From Ruminococcus sp. (GTDB taxonomy: Bacteria; Bacillota; Clostridia; Oscillospirales; Ruminococcaceae), in the NCBI GenBank assembly GCA_022768805.1, contig JALELB010000020.1:1-48832 (forward strand): a stretch of DNA of 48,832 bases, in the 5' to 3' direction. A program made the position numbers and the translations under genes. The notes under the pieces were generated by a model that was not told the origin of the DNA, searched no databases, and was given only the letters and a program-made list of their open reading frames with translations. Below, in pieces: positions 27,142-35,687 of this stretch (the stretch's first letter is position 1; every line of letters begins with the position of its first letter).

Positions 27142-28070
27142 ACACGCTGGTCATCGGCGGCGGCGGCTTTGTGGGGCAGTACCTGATTGCAGAGCTGACT
27201 GCCGGCGGGCATAGGGTACATGCCACAAGGCTGCCCGGAGAGCAGATCCGGGAAGATTGCACCCTGCATGAGCTGGATATTTTACAGCCGGAGGCGGTCA
27301 GCGCTCTGCTGGAGCAGCTGAAGCCGGACTGGGTGTTTCACCTGGCGGCTCAGAGCTCCGTGGCTCTTTCCTGGAAGCGCCCCCAGCTGACGGCGGACGT
27401 GAACATCAAGGGCACGCTGAATGTGCTGGAGGCTGTGCGGCAGCTGGAGCATCAGCCAAGGGTGCTGCTGATCGGCTCCGGGGAGGAATACGGCCCGGTG
27501 AGCTGCTGCCCGGTGGGGGAGGATGCCCCCCTGCATCCGGGAAACGTGTATGCGGCAACCAAGGCCTGCCAGGGGATGCTGGGGGAGATTTATGCAAAGG
27601 CATACCGCATGGAGATTCTCTGCGTCCGGGCATTCAACCACGTAGGCCCCGGTCAGGCGCCCGTGTTCGTGGTGTCGGATTTCTGCCGGCAGACCGCAGC
27701 CATTGAGCTGGGGCAGCAGGATCCGGTAATCCGGATCGGGAACCTGTCCGCAAAGCGGGATTTTACCGACGTGCGGGACGTGGTGCGTGCCTATGTGCTG
27801 CTGGCGGAAAAAGGTGTCGCCGGCAGGGTCTACAACGTGGGCAGCGGAAGGGCTGTGGAAATCCGGGGGATTCTGGATCAGATTCTTGCCCAGTCAGAGG
27901 CAGCCATTTCGGCAGAAACCGACCCGGCAAAGCTGAGGCCGGTGGATGTGCCGGTGGTGGAGGCGGATATCCGCCGCCTACAGGCGGACACGGGCTGGCA
28001 GCCTCGGATTCCCCTGGAACAGACCATCCAAGATACCCTTGCCTATTGGCGCAGGGAGTTGGCGAAATAG
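27138..28070 (+). CDS. rmd: GDP-4-keto-6-deoxy-D-mannose reductase (GDP-D-rhamnose synthesis)
   Basis: 310 residues. Extended SDR: GGGGFVGQYL at the N terminus, LIGSGEEYG near 110 (Ser), catalytic Tyr-Lys in VYAATK near 137, and FNHVGPGQAPVFVVSDF near 160, a segment typical of Rmd-type enzymes rather than fucose synthase. Follows gmd logically: it reduces the 4-keto sugar to GDP-D-rhamnose. A GDP-6-deoxytalose reductase is the main alternative. 4-nt overlap with the upstream transferase gene. Confidence 0.86.
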   Translation: MNTLVIGGGGFVGQYLIAELTAGGHRVHATRLPGEQIREDCTLHELDILQPEAVSALLEQLKPDWVFHLAAQSSVALSWKRPQLTADVNIKGTLNVLEAVRQLEHQPRVLLIGSGEEYGPVSCCPVGEDAPLHPGNVYAATKACQGMLGEIYAKAYRMEILCVRAFNHVGPGQAPVFVVSDFCRQTAAIELGQQDPVIRIGNLSAKRDFTDVRDVVRAYVLLAEKGVAGRVYNVGSGRAVEIRGILDQILAQSEAAISAETDPAKLRPVDVPVVEADIRRLQADTGWQPRIPLEQTIQDTLAYWRRELAK

Positions 28071-28075
28071 GGATT

Positions 28076-28103
28076 CAGCCGGGGAGCAGCAGCTTTCCGG
28101 CTG
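28076..28103 (+). terminator. Weak hairpin at the end of the glycan locus
   Basis: CAGCCGG (28076-28082) pairs with CCGGCTG (28097-28103); only TCTTG follows, so termination may be partial. Confidence 0.4.
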
Positions 28104-28105
28104 TC

Positions 28106-28134
28106 TTGACAAATACGGGGTTTTATGCTACTGT
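28106..28134 (+). promoter_or_regulatory. Promoter of the lipoprotein trio
   Basis: TTGACA (28106-28111), 17 bp, TACTGT (28129-28134). Confidence 0.72.
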
Positions 28135-28189
28135 TAGATGGGGAAATTTACGGTGTTATAGCATACACCCAAAGGAAAGGATACGGCTT

Positions 28190-28846
28190 ATGAGAGAGGG
28201 AATCAGACGGGCAATCGCCCTGGGCGCTGCACTGGTGCTGTGCGCCGGATGCTTTGCAGGCTGCGGCAGCAAGGACAGCAGCTCAAGCAAGGAGGGCTCC
28301 ACAATTGCAATGGAGGATCTGGACTACGGCGCCACCTTGCGGATCGACAAGAAGGCATACGGCGTACCCCTGCAGTATGACAAGCGGTTTTTTGAGGATG
28401 AGGCGGCTTTGCAGGTAATCGGCAATTACTACCGCTCCATTGTGGAAAATGACCCGGCGCTGTTTGAGTCGGTACAGCTGCCGGCGTATCTGGATTACAC
28501 CATCAAAACCGTGCACAATTCCGAATTTACCACGGCTGAGCTGGTACAGGCCACCCATGACAGCTGGGTGGAGAATATGAACGGGGATTTTGCCTATTCC
28601 CTGGTGGACATTGTGGGCTGTGAGGTGACCCGGACCTATACGGGCATCACCACCATTCTGGACATGCTGGACAGCATCCAGGAGGGGATCTCCGACAGGA
28701 TTGACTGCATTTATGAGCTGACGGTGAATATTTATCTGACGCCGGCGGACAGCGGCATTATCGGGGTGGAAACCCAGACCAAGAAGGAGGGGCAGGTGCT
28801 GTTCCTGTTCCACACGGATGACCAGTGGTATCTGATCTATAACTAA
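28190..28846 (+). CDS. Lipoprotein, NTF2-like, first of three tandem paralogues
   Basis: 218 residues from ATG 28190 (SD AAAGGA, 8 nt spacing); the frame is open further back but lies over the promoter. Lipoprotein signal with two possible lipoboxes (CAGC at Cys21, FAGC at Cys25), then a Ser-rich linker. The mature domain has helix EAALQVIGNYYRSIVENDP, then strands ending VLFLFHTDDQWYLIYN, a layout seen in NTF2-like/SnoaL-type folds. I do not recognise a named family. It should sit outside the membrane. Confidence 0.82.
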   Translation: MREGIRRAIALGAALVLCAGCFAGCGSKDSSSSKEGSTIAMEDLDYGATLRIDKKAYGVPLQYDKRFFEDEAALQVIGNYYRSIVENDPALFESVQLPAYLDYTIKTVHNSEFTTAELVQATHDSWVENMNGDFAYSLVDIVGCEVTRTYTGITTILDMLDSIQEGISDRIDCIYELTVNIYLTPADSGIIGVETQTKKEGQVLFLFHTDDQWYLIYN

Positions 28847-28856
28847 GGGGCAGAGG

Positions 28857-29438
28857 ATGAAGGGGAAATTGTTCAGAGGCATTGCCCTGGCGCTTTGCTG
28901 TGCAATGCTTGCCGGATGCGGCAAAAACGAGGAGGGCGGAAGCCTGGATTACCAGGGTATCGCCGTAACCTTTAACCCGGATCAGATCGTGCCGGAGGCG
29001 GCAAGGCAGGTTGCCGGGGTATATTATGCGGTGCAGACCCGGGATCCGGAGCTGTACAAGAGCCTTTTGTGCAACGAATATCTTGCCTATACGGAGCAGT
29101 ACTGGCAGCAGACCGGGTATACCTATGATATGCTGCTGGGGGCGCTGTACAGCCAGACGGCGGATCTGGTGGGCGGCGAATACAAGGTCACCGGGGTGGA
29201 GATCACCCGGGTGGAATGCGACAACGCTGCCAAGGCGGTGGCGGAAAGACTGGATGAGGTGTCCGACCAGCTGTGGAACAAGCGTGCCAGCGCCTACTGG
29301 ATCAGCTATGCGTCGGTGTACAGTAATGTGACCATCGAAGCCCAGTCCGGCGGCCGGAGCTATACGATGAAAAACAATGTGGTGTATGTAATCCAGAACG
29401 GGGACAGCTATCTGCTGGCTCTGGAATGGGGATCCTGA
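28857..29438 (+). CDS. Lipoprotein, NTF2-like, second of three tandem paralogues
   Basis: 193 residues. Lipobox LAGC, Cys21. It shares with the first the start of the mature domain (EAARQVAGVYYAVQTRDPEL against EAALQVIGNYYRSIVENDPAL) and the C-terminal strand pair (VVYVIQNGDSYLLALEWGS). SD GGGGCAGAGG within 10 nt of the previous stop. Function unknown; likely exposed on the outer face of the membrane with its neighbours. Confidence 0.85.
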   Translation: MKGKLFRGIALALCCAMLAGCGKNEEGGSLDYQGIAVTFNPDQIVPEAARQVAGVYYAVQTRDPELYKSLLCNEYLAYTEQYWQQTGYTYDMLLGALYSQTADLVGGEYKVTGVEITRVECDNAAKAVAERLDEVSDQLWNKRASAYWISYASVYSNVTIEAQSGGRSYTMKNNVVYVIQNGDSYLLALEWGS

Positions 29439-29450
29439 GGAGGCATGGGC

Positions 29451-30029
29451 ATGAAACGAGGAATGCTTGCGGCGGTTCTGGCAGGTGCCATGCTGCTGGG
29501 AGGCTGCGGCAGCAGTACCGACAGCCCGGCTGCCACGGAGGCGGCAGCCCAGATGCAGGTGCTGTACGACAAGGAGAACCTGGATCCGGACTGCGCAGCG
29601 GTGGTGGAGGAATACTTCACCGCCATTAACAACCAGGATTATGACGCCTACAAGACATGCATCTTCCCGGTGTATTACGAATATATGGAGCAGATGCTCC
29701 AGGAGCATTATCAATACGGCATGGAGCAGTCCTTCCGGAAGCGGTGTACGGGCTTTCTCACGGAGGGACATTCCAGCTACCGGTTCACCAGCCTGCAGCT
29801 GTCCTATGCTGCGGATGAATCCCTGGACAGCTACTTTTCCTCCATGAAAAGCGTATTCGGAGAAGATTTTCAGCAGGATGCGGAGGGAGCCATGGAATCC
29901 CATCATGTGGTGCTGTTTTCCTTATCCGGACAGTACGATAACACCGGAGAGGAGCGAACCCTGGTGCAGGACAATGAGCTGATTGTGGCAAAGGCGAAAT
30001 CCGACGGCAGATACTATGTATTCGGCTGA
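29451..30029 (+). CDS. Lipoprotein, NTF2-like, third of three tandem paralogues
   Basis: 192 residues from ATG 29451, chosen over 29445 because GGAGG then has normal 7-nt spacing. Lipobox LGGC, Cys19. More diverged, but keeps the pattern: helix CAAVVEEYFTAINNQDYDAY, aromatic turn PVYYEYMEQ, central strand-helix-strand, and a final strand ending DGRYYVFG. Function unknown. Confidence 0.83.
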   Translation: MKRGMLAAVLAGAMLLGGCGSSTDSPAATEAAAQMQVLYDKENLDPDCAAVVEEYFTAINNQDYDAYKTCIFPVYYEYMEQMLQEHYQYGMEQSFRKRCTGFLTEGHSSYRFTSLQLSYAADESLDSYFSSMKSVFGEDFQQDAEGAMESHHVVLFSLSGQYDNTGEERTLVQDNELIVAKAKSDGRYYVFG

Positions 30030-30069
30030 GCTTATTTTTGGGCATGCCGAAGCCAGGAGGTAACCATAC

Positions 30070-30717
30070 ATGAAGAATATTCTATTGATCGGACTGGGCC
30101 GGTTTGGCAGACACATTGCCCAGGAGCTGCATCATCTGGGGCATATGGTGCTTGCGGTGGACCGGAACGAGGATCGGGTCAACCGGGCGCTGCCCTTTCT
30201 GACCAATGCACAGATCGGGGACAGCACCAACGAGGCCTTTATGTCCTCCCTGGGGGTGCGGGATTTTGACGTTTGCATCGTCACCATCAGCCACGATTTC
30301 CAGAATTCTCTGGAAACCACCTCCCTGCTGAAGGAACTGGGGGCAAAATTCGTGGTGTCCCGGTCAGAGCGGGATGTACAGGCAAAGTTCCTTTTGCGCA
30401 ACGGGGCGGATCAGGTGGTGTATCCGGAGGAGCAGATGGCAAAATGGACGGCAATCCGGTATACGGCGGATCACATTCTGGATTATATCGAGGTGGACGA
30501 TTCCCACGCCATCTTTGAGGTGGAGATGCCGGACAGCTGGACCGGAAAAACCGTGGGGCAGCTGGATATCCGGAAAAAGTACAGCATCAACATTGCCGCC
30601 ATCCGGCGGAACGGGGTGATCAACGTGAATGTCACCCCGGAAACGGTGCTGTCAAAGGATATGTCCATGCTGGTGCTGGGAGAATACAAGGCGCTGCAGA
30701 AATATTTTCACACCTAA
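30070..30717 (+). CDS. K+ transport regulatory subunit KtrA/TrkA type
   Basis: 215 residues. RCK_N Rossmann domain (LIGLGRFGRHIAQEL at residue 5 with GxGxxG, acidic D in VDRNEDRV near 33) and a C-terminal RCK_C/TrkA_C domain (about 135-215). It binds nucleotides and gates a KtrB/TrkH-type K+ channel from the cytoplasm. No channel subunit is adjacent, so it is an orphan here. SD AGGAGG. Downstream of the lipoprotein trio by 40 nt and possibly cotranscribed. Confidence 0.9.
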   Translation: MKNILLIGLGRFGRHIAQELHHLGHMVLAVDRNEDRVNRALPFLTNAQIGDSTNEAFMSSLGVRDFDVCIVTISHDFQNSLETTSLLKELGAKFVVSRSERDVQAKFLLRNGADQVVYPEEQMAKWTAIRYTADHILDYIEVDDSHAIFEVEMPDSWTGKTVGQLDIRKKYSINIAAIRRNGVINVNVTPETVLSKDMSMLVLGEYKALQKYFHT

Positions 30718-30723
30718 GACAAA

Positions 30724-30762
30724 AGCCGCATCACAGAAGCCTGTGATGCGGCTGATTTTTTT
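30724..30762. terminator. Bidirectional intrinsic terminator
   Basis: Perfect 13-bp stem (30724-30736 with 30741-30753), 4-nt loop, T-run to 30762 on the plus strand and TTTT on the minus strand; separates ktrA and typA. Confidence 0.94.
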
Positions 30763-30770
30763 GTAAAGGC

Positions 30771-32591
30771 TCAGATCACCTTTGCCTTGTTCTTTGCACG
30801 CTGGGTATTGCTAAGGATGCGCTTGCGGATCCGCAGATTCTTGGGGGTAACCTCCAGCAGCTCATCGTCCGCCAGGAATTCCAGGCAGTCCTCCAGGCTC
30901 AGGTTGATGGGGGGCACCAGCCGGAGGGCATCGTCGCTGCCGCTGGCACGGGTGTTGGTCAGATGCTTGCGCTTGCACACATTTACCACAATATCGTCAC
31001 CCTTGGGGGACTGGCCTACCACCATGCCCTCATACACCGGCACCCCGGCGCCGATGAACAGGCTGCCCCGCTCCTGGGCGTTGTACAGGCCGTAGGTGAC
31101 GGATTCGCCGGTTTCAAAGGATACCAGAGAGCCCACGCTGCGCCGAGGAATATCCCCCTTGTAGGGCTCGTAGCCCTCGAACACGCTGCTCATGATGCCC
31201 TCGCCCTTGGTGTCCGTAAGAAATTCGCTCTTGTAGCCGAACAGGCCTCTTGCGGGGATCAGGAACTCCAGCCGCATCCGGCTGCCCTGGGGGTGCATGG
31301 ACTGGAGCTCTCCCTTCCGGGTACCCATTTTCTCCATCACGCTGCCCACGCTTTCCTCCGGCACGTCGATGACCAGCCGCTCGATGGGCTCCATCTTCTT
31401 GCCGTGATCGTCCCGGAACAGGACACGGGGAGTGGAAACCGCCAGCTCGTAGCCCTCCCGGCGCATATTCTCGATGAGGATGGACAGGTGCATTTCCCCC
31501 CGTCCTGCCACCAGGAATGCGTCCGTGGAGTCGGTTTCGCTGACCCGCAGGGACACATCCTTCAACAGCTCCTTGAACAGCCGGTCCCGGAGCTGACGGG
31601 AGGTGACGAACTTGCCGTCCCTGCCCGCAAGGGGGCTGTCGTTCACGGAGAAGGTCATTTCCACGGTGGGCTCGCTGATCTTGGTGAAGGGCAGGGGCTC
31701 AAAGGCGCCGTTTTCGCAGACCGTGTCCCCGATGGTGATGTTCTCGATGCCGCTGACCCAGACGATATCTCCCACAGTAGCAGTTTCCGCCGGCACCCGC
31801 TTCAGCTCCTGAATCTGCATCAGGGACACCAGCTTGGCATTGTAGGGCTTTCTGGTTTCGTGGTAGTCCCCTACGGTGATGGCCTGTCCCACCCGGGCGG
31901 TACCCCGCTCGATTCTGCCGATGCCGATTCTGCCCACATATTCGTTGTAGTCAATGGAGGAAATCAGCATCTGCAAAGGCGCATTCTCATCCCCCTGGGG
32001 CGGCTCGATGTAGTTGACGATGGTATCAAACAGGGGAGTCAGATCCTTGCCCTCCTCATACTGACTGAGAGAGGCAGTGCCTGCTCTGCCGGAGCAGAAG
32101 AGGATGGGGCTTTCCAGCTGCTCATCGTTGGCGTCAAGCTCCAGCAGCAGCTCCAGCACCTCGTCCCCGATTTCGTCCAGACGGGCATCCGGCCGGTCAA
32201 TTTTGTTGACCACAATGATGATCTTGTGCCCCATCTCCAGGGCCTTAGACAGCACGAACCGGGTCTGGGGCATGGGTCCCTCCGCTGCATCCACCAGCAG
32301 CAGCACCCCGTCCACCATATTCAGCACACGCTCCACCTCGCCGCCGAAATCCGCATGACCCGGGGTGTCGATAATGTTGATCTTGATGCCGTTGTAGCAT
32401 ACGGAGGTGTTCTTGGCCAGAATGGTGATGCCCCGCTCACGCTCCAGGTCGTTGCTGTCCATGACACGCTCCGCCACGTTCTGGTTCTCCCGGAATGCGC
32501 CCCCCTGCTTGAGCATTTCGTCCACCAGGGTGGTCTTGCCGTGGTCAACGTGGGCGATGATGGCGATATTCCGCAGATCGTTTCTTACCAT
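30771..32591 (-). CDS. typA: Ribosome-associated GTPase TypA/BipA
   Basis: 606 residues from ATG 32591, 9 nt after AGGAAAGG; ATG 32600 would touch the SD. EF-G-like translational GTPase: G1 [11 protein letters not shown]2 RERGITI, G3 [16 protein letters not shown]4 NKIDRPDAR, then domains II, III, V and the BipA-specific C-terminal domain ([19 protein letters not shown]). It acts on the ribosome in stress or low-temperature growth and large-subunit assembly. Full length for the family. Confidence 0.97.
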   Translation of the reverse strand: MVRNDLRNIAIIAHVDHGKTTLVDEMLKQGGAFRENQNVAERVMDSNDLERERGITILAKNTSVCYNGIKINIIDTPGHADFGGEVERVLNMVDGVLLLVDAAEGPMPQTRFVLSKALEMGHKIIIVVNKIDRPDARLDEIGDEVLELLLELDANDEQLESPILFCSGRAGTASLSQYEEGKDLTPLFDTIVNYIEPPQGDENAPLQMLISSIDYNEYVGRIGIGRIERGTARVGQAITVGDYHETRKPYNAKLVSLMQIQELKRVPAETATVGDIVWVSGIENITIGDTVCENGAFEPLPFTKISEPTVEMTFSVNDSPLAGRDGKFVTSRQLRDRLFKELLKDVSLRVSETDSTDAFLVAGRGEMHLSILIENMRREGYELAVSTPRVLFRDDHGKKMEPIERLVIDVPEESVGSVMEKMGTRKGELQSMHPQGSRMRLEFLIPARGLFGYKSEFLTDTKGEGIMSSVFEGYEPYKGDIPRRSVGSLVSFETGESVTYGLYNAQERGSLFIGAGVPVYEGMVVGQSPKGDDIVVNVCKRKHLTNTRASGSDDALRLVPPINLSLEDCLEFLADDELLEVTPKNLRIRKRILSNTQRAKNKAKVI

Positions 32592-32637
32592 AATGGTCAT
32601 CCTTTCCTGTTTCAGAGCTGTAATACTCCACAATACT

Positions 32638-32666
32638 TATAAACAATTTTTGTTGATTATGTTCAA
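32638..32666 (-). promoter_or_regulatory. typA promoter
   Basis: Minus strand: TTGAAC (32666-32661), 17 bp, TTTATA (32643-32638). Confidence 0.6.
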
Positions 32667-32690
32667 AATCCCTTTTCCTTTGGGCATAAG

Positions 32691-32713
32691 AAAAGCCTTG
32701 CGCTTTGCAAGGC
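32691..32713 (-). terminator. Intrinsic terminator of the DUF2500 gene
   Basis: GCCTTGC (minus strand) pairs with GCAAGGC across 32695-32713; TTTT follows on the minus strand. Confidence 0.75.
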
Positions 32714-32715
32714 GT

Positions 32716-33114
32716 TTACATGAACCAATCCGGCTCAAAGCCGAGAAAATAGCCGTTCTGGATCACCAGGGTGCCGGACAGCCCCTCCTGCAGGGTTCCG
32801 TAGGTCTGTTCATCCACAAACAGCACCCGCTTTGTGCCGTTGTCCAGCAAAAACTCCGCTTCAAAGGCATCCAGGTGGCCGGGAGCCTGGGCTGTGCCGG
32901 TTTCCAGCACCCCGCAGCGCATGCCGGTAACCACCGCATGCATGGATTCCGGTCCGCTGGGTGTATGGGACTCCTGTGCCGCCGGGATCCGGCGTTTTTC
33001 CCGCCGCTTGGATAGAATCAGGCTGCCTGCCAGAAGAATTCCGGCGATCAGCACCAGCAGCAGGGGAATCAGACTGCCCCAGGCGATGAGGCAGGGGATT
33101 ATAGGCAGGTACAT
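32716..33114 (-). CDS. DUF2500-like membrane protein
   Basis: 132 residues. One N-terminal transmembrane helix (about 10-35, [20 protein letters not shown]), a basic stretch, then a small beta domain. The C-terminal pattern [20 protein letters not shown] through [15 protein letters not shown] resembles DUF2500, where the protein ends in a G-x-L-x-x-x-G-x-x-F/Y-x-GFE pattern. Function unknown. SD GGAGG. No promoter of its own is evident; it lies just after the tRNA terminator. Confidence 0.7.
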   Translation of the reverse strand: MYLPIIPCLIAWGSLIPLLLVLIAGILLAGSLILSKRREKRRIPAAQESHTPSGPESMHAVVTGMRCGVLETGTAQAPGHLDAFEAEFLLDNGTKRVLFVDEQTYGTLQEGLSGTLVIQNGYFLGFEPDWFM

Positions 33115-33135
33115 GGCTTACCTCCGCTGACAATG

Positions 33136-33165
33136 AAAAAACTCCGATTTTTGTCGGAGTTTTTC
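33136..33165. terminator. Terminator of the tRNA-Thr/tRNA-Tyr transcript
   Basis: ACTCCGA (33141-33147) pairs with TCGGAGT (33154-33160), extended by A-T pairs; T-runs on both strands. Confidence 0.85.
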
Positions 33166-33172
33166 TGGGTAT

Positions 33173-33257
33173 TGGTGGGGGAAGATGGATTCGAACCATC
33201 GAAGCTAGAAGCAACAGATTTACAGTCTGCCCCCTTTGGCCACTCGGGAATTCCCCC
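33173..33257 (-). tRNA. tRNA-Tyr (anticodon GTA)
   Basis: Minus strand, 85 nt including encoded CCA. Acceptor GGGGGAA pairs TTCCCCC; anticodon loop CTGTAAA; long variable arm as in class II tRNA-Tyr; T-loop GGTTCGAATCC. Confidence 0.97.
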
Positions 33258-33274
33258 ATATATCACACAGTTGA

Positions 33275-33350
33275 TGGAGCTGGTGGACGGACTCGAACCC
33301 CCGACCTGCTGATTACAAATCAGCTGCTCTACCAACTGAGCTACACCAGC
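33275..33350 (-). tRNA. tRNA-Thr (anticodon TGT)
   Basis: Minus strand, 76 nt including CCA. Acceptor GCTGGTG pairs CACCAGC; D-arm GCTCAGTTGGTAGAGC; anticodon loop TTTGTAA; T-loop GGTTCGAGTCC. Upstream member of a two-tRNA transcript. Confidence 0.97.
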
Positions 33351-33371
33351 ACTAGCGTGATAACATAAAAT

Positions 33372-33400
33372 ATTATATCACACGGGTTTTCGATTGTCAA
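33372..33400 (-). promoter_or_regulatory. tRNA operon promoter
   Basis: Minus strand: perfect TTGACA (33400-33395), 17 bp, TATAAT (33377-33372). Confidence 0.93.
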
Positions 33401-33420
33401 GACTTTTTTTCGATTTTTCA

Positions 33421-33456
33421 AAAAAATTTCGGGGCACAGCAACCTGCACCCCGAAA
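33421..33456 (-). terminator. Intrinsic terminator after serS
   Basis: TTTCGGGG (minus strand) pairs CCCCGAAA across 33427-33456, followed on the minus strand by a T-rich run. Confidence 0.88.
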
Positions 33457-33466
33457 AGTAATTGTT

Positions 33467-34747
33467 TTATCGAATAACATCCTTGCCGCCCATATACATC
33501 CGCAACGGCTCCGGAATCCGTACAGAGCCATCCGCATTCAGATTGTTTTCCAGGAAGGCAATCAGCATACGGGGCGGTGCAACCACCGTATTGTTCAGGG
33601 TGTGGGCCAGGTACTTCTCCCCGTCTGCGCCCTTGACCCGGATCCCCAGTCGGCGTGCCTGGGCATCCCCCAGGTTGGAGCAGCTACCCACCTCGAAATA
33701 CTTCTTCTGGCGGGGGGACCAGGCCTCCACGTCGATGCTCTTCACCTTCAGGTCTGCCAGATCTCCGGAGCAGCACTCCAGGGTGCGCACCGGAATATCC
33801 AGGCTCCGGAAGAAGTCCACGGTGTTCTGGTAGAGCTTCACGAACCAGGCCTTGCTGTCCTCCGGCTTGCAGACAACAATCATTTCCTGCTTTTCAAACT
33901 GGTGTATCCGGTACACGCCCCGTTCCTCGATGCCGTGGGCGCCAACCTCCTTCCGGAAGCAGGGGGAATAGCTGGTAAGGGTCTGGGGCAGGGATTCCTC
34001 CGGCAGGATGGTGTCAATGAACCGACCGATCATGGAGTGCTCGCTGGTGCCGATCAGGTACAGATCCTCACCCTCGATCTTGTACATCATGCCCTCCATT
34101 TCCGCAAAGCTCATGACCCCGGTGACCACGTCGCTGCGGATCATATAGGGAGGAATGAAGTAAGTAAATCCCCGGTCAATCATGAAATCCCGGGCGTAGG
34201 AAAGAATGGCGGAGTGGAGCCGGGCAATGTCGCCGCAAAGGTAGTAGAAGCCGTTGCCGCTGGTTTTCCGTGCGCTGTCTATGTCAATGCCGTGGAGCTT
34301 CTCCATAATCTCCACATGGTAGGGCACCTCAAAGTCCGGCACAAAGGGCTCGCCGAAACGCTCCACCTCTACGTTTTCGCTGTCGTCCCTGCCGATGGGC
34401 ACCGTTTCGTCAATGATATTGGGAATCACCAGCATGATTTTGCGAATCCGAGCCTCCAGATCGGTTTCCAGGGCTTCGGACTCGGCAAGTTCCTTGGCAA
34501 GCTCTGCAACCTCCGCCTTCTTCGCCTCCGCTTCCTCCTTCTGCCCCTTTGCCATCAGCCCGCCGATAGCCTTGCTGATGGTCTTGCGCTGGTTCCGCAG
34601 TGCATCGCTCTTCACCTTGGTTTCTCTGTACTGCTTGTCCAGTTCCACAACCTCGTCCACCAGCGGCAGCTTTTCATCCTGAAATTTCTTTTTGATGTTT
34701 TCCTTGACCAGTTCCGGATTTGTCCGGATCAACTTCATATCAATCAT
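33467..34747 (-). CDS. serS: Seryl-tRNA synthetase
   Basis: 426 residues, full length. N-terminal coiled-coil arm that binds the tRNA-Ser long arm (about 30-105, rich in K/E/A), then the class II core: motif 2 in CFRKEVGAHGIEERGVYRIH and CSNLGDAQARRLGIR close to motif 3. It charges tRNA-Ser with serine. SD AGGAGA. The leader holds a parS site; no T-box leader is seen. Last gene of the leftward origin-proximal block. Confidence 0.97.
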   Translation of the reverse strand: MIDMKLIRTNPELVKENIKKKFQDEKLPLVDEVVELDKQYRETKVKSDALRNQRKTISKAIGGLMAKGQKEEAEAKKAEVAELAKELAESEALETDLEARIRKIMLVIPNIIDETVPIGRDDSENVEVERFGEPFVPDFEVPYHVEIMEKLHGIDIDSARKTSGNGFYYLCGDIARLHSAILSYARDFMIDRGFTYFIPPYMIRSDVVTGVMSFAEMEGMMYKIEGEDLYLIGTSEHSMIGRFIDTILPEESLPQTLTSYSPCFRKEVGAHGIEERGVYRIHQFEKQEMIVVCKPEDSKAWFVKLYQNTVDFFRSLDIPVRTLECCSGDLADLKVKSIDVEAWSPRQKKYFEVGSCSNLGDAQARRLGIRVKGADGEKYLAHTLNNTVVAPPRMLIAFLENNLNADGSVRIPEPLRMYMGGKDVIR

Positions 34748-34771
34748 GATTTACTCTCCTGTATAGAATTT

Positions 34772-34787
34772 GTTCCACGTGGAACAA
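34772..34787. other. parS site 1
   Basis: TGTTCCACGTGGAACA, 16-bp palindrome, close to the B. subtilis parS TGTTTCACGTGAAACA. Lies between serS and parB. It is a perfect match to six other sites in the window. Confidence 0.93.
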
Positions 34788-34840
34788 TTGTGTTCCCCAT
34801 CATATGCTATGCGTCTCAAAGCCCGGTTTCAGGCAGGTTT

Positions 34841-35674
34841 TCAATGTGTCAGCTTCTCCGCCAGTGCCGCCAGATCCTCTTTATCATAATACTCCAGGAT
34901 CAGAACACCCTTTTTTCTGCCCTGATCCACTTTAACCTTTCTGCCCAAAGAGCTGCTCAGGCTCAGCTCCATTTCCTTGTAGTAGCTGTCCCGTCTCCGA
35001 TCCGGCTTTAACAGGTGTTCCGTGGGAGCTGCAGCCAGCTTTTCAATGGCCCGAACTGTCAGCTGTCCCTCTGCCGCCCGTGCAGCACATGCAAGCATGG
35101 CCTCCTCATCGGTAAAGCCAGCCAGGGCTTTTGCATGTCCAACCGTGATGGAACCCTCCTGCAAATACTGCTGAATGGGCTCCGGCAGCTGCAGAAGCCG
35201 CAGGGAATTTGCCACAGCTGATCGGGATCGCCCCACAATTTTGGAAATACCCTCCTGGGTCATGCCGAACTGATCCATCAGCTCCTGGTATCCAAGGGCT
35301 TCTTCAATGGGGTTCAGATTCTCCCGCTGCAAGTTCTCGATCAGCGCAATCTGCATGGTTTCCTGATCGGTCATGGCACGGATAGTAACCGGCACCTCCT
35401 CAAGGCCCAGCATCCGGGCTGCCCGCCAGCGACGCTCTCCCGCAACAATCTGATAGGAGCCGTTCTCCAGGGGTCGAACCAGAATCGGTTGGAGCATGCC
35501 ATGCTCCCGTATAGAATCAGCCAGTGCGGCAATTGCGCTGTCATCAAAGGTTTTCCGGGGCTGATCCCGGTTCGGTTCAATCTCTGCCACCCGAAGCGTT
35601 GACACATTCTGAACCTCTGTGGTATTGTCCGAGAACAGGGTTTCATAACCTCTTCCCAAACCGCCTTTCGCCAT
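34841..35674 (-). CDS. parB: Chromosome partitioning protein ParB (Spo0J)
   Basis: 277 residues. The N-terminal CTP-binding domain has PNRDQPRKTF, GMLQPILVRP, GERRWRAAR (CTP phosphate loop) and ALIENLQRENLNPIEEA. The central helix-turn-helix domain has recognition helix RSRSAVANSLRLL. The C-terminal dimer domain ends VLILEYYDKEDLAALAEKL. It loads at parS, spreads as a CTP clamp and recruits SMC. 13 nt downstream of parA. Recognition residues are of ParB type (R before S-A-V), in contrast to the Noc-like paralogue at 36622. Confidence 0.95.
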   Translation of the reverse strand: MAKGGLGRGYETLFSDNTTEVQNVSTLRVAEIEPNRDQPRKTFDDSAIAALADSIREHGMLQPILVRPLENGSYQIVAGERRWRAARMLGLEEVPVTIRAMTDQETMQIALIENLQRENLNPIEEALGYQELMDQFGMTQEGISKIVGRSRSAVANSLRLLQLPEPIQQYLQEGSITVGHAKALAGFTDEEAMLACAARAAEGQLTVRAIEKLAAAPTEHLLKPDRRRDSYYKEMELSLSSSLGRKVKVDQGRKKGVLILEYYDKEDLAALAEKLTH

Positions 35675-35687
35675 TTTGCTCTCCTTT

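Noticed and set aside
34748-34840. T-box or other riboswitch before serS
   Set aside because: The gap is under 100 bp, has no T-box motif or specifier stem, and is filled by parS.
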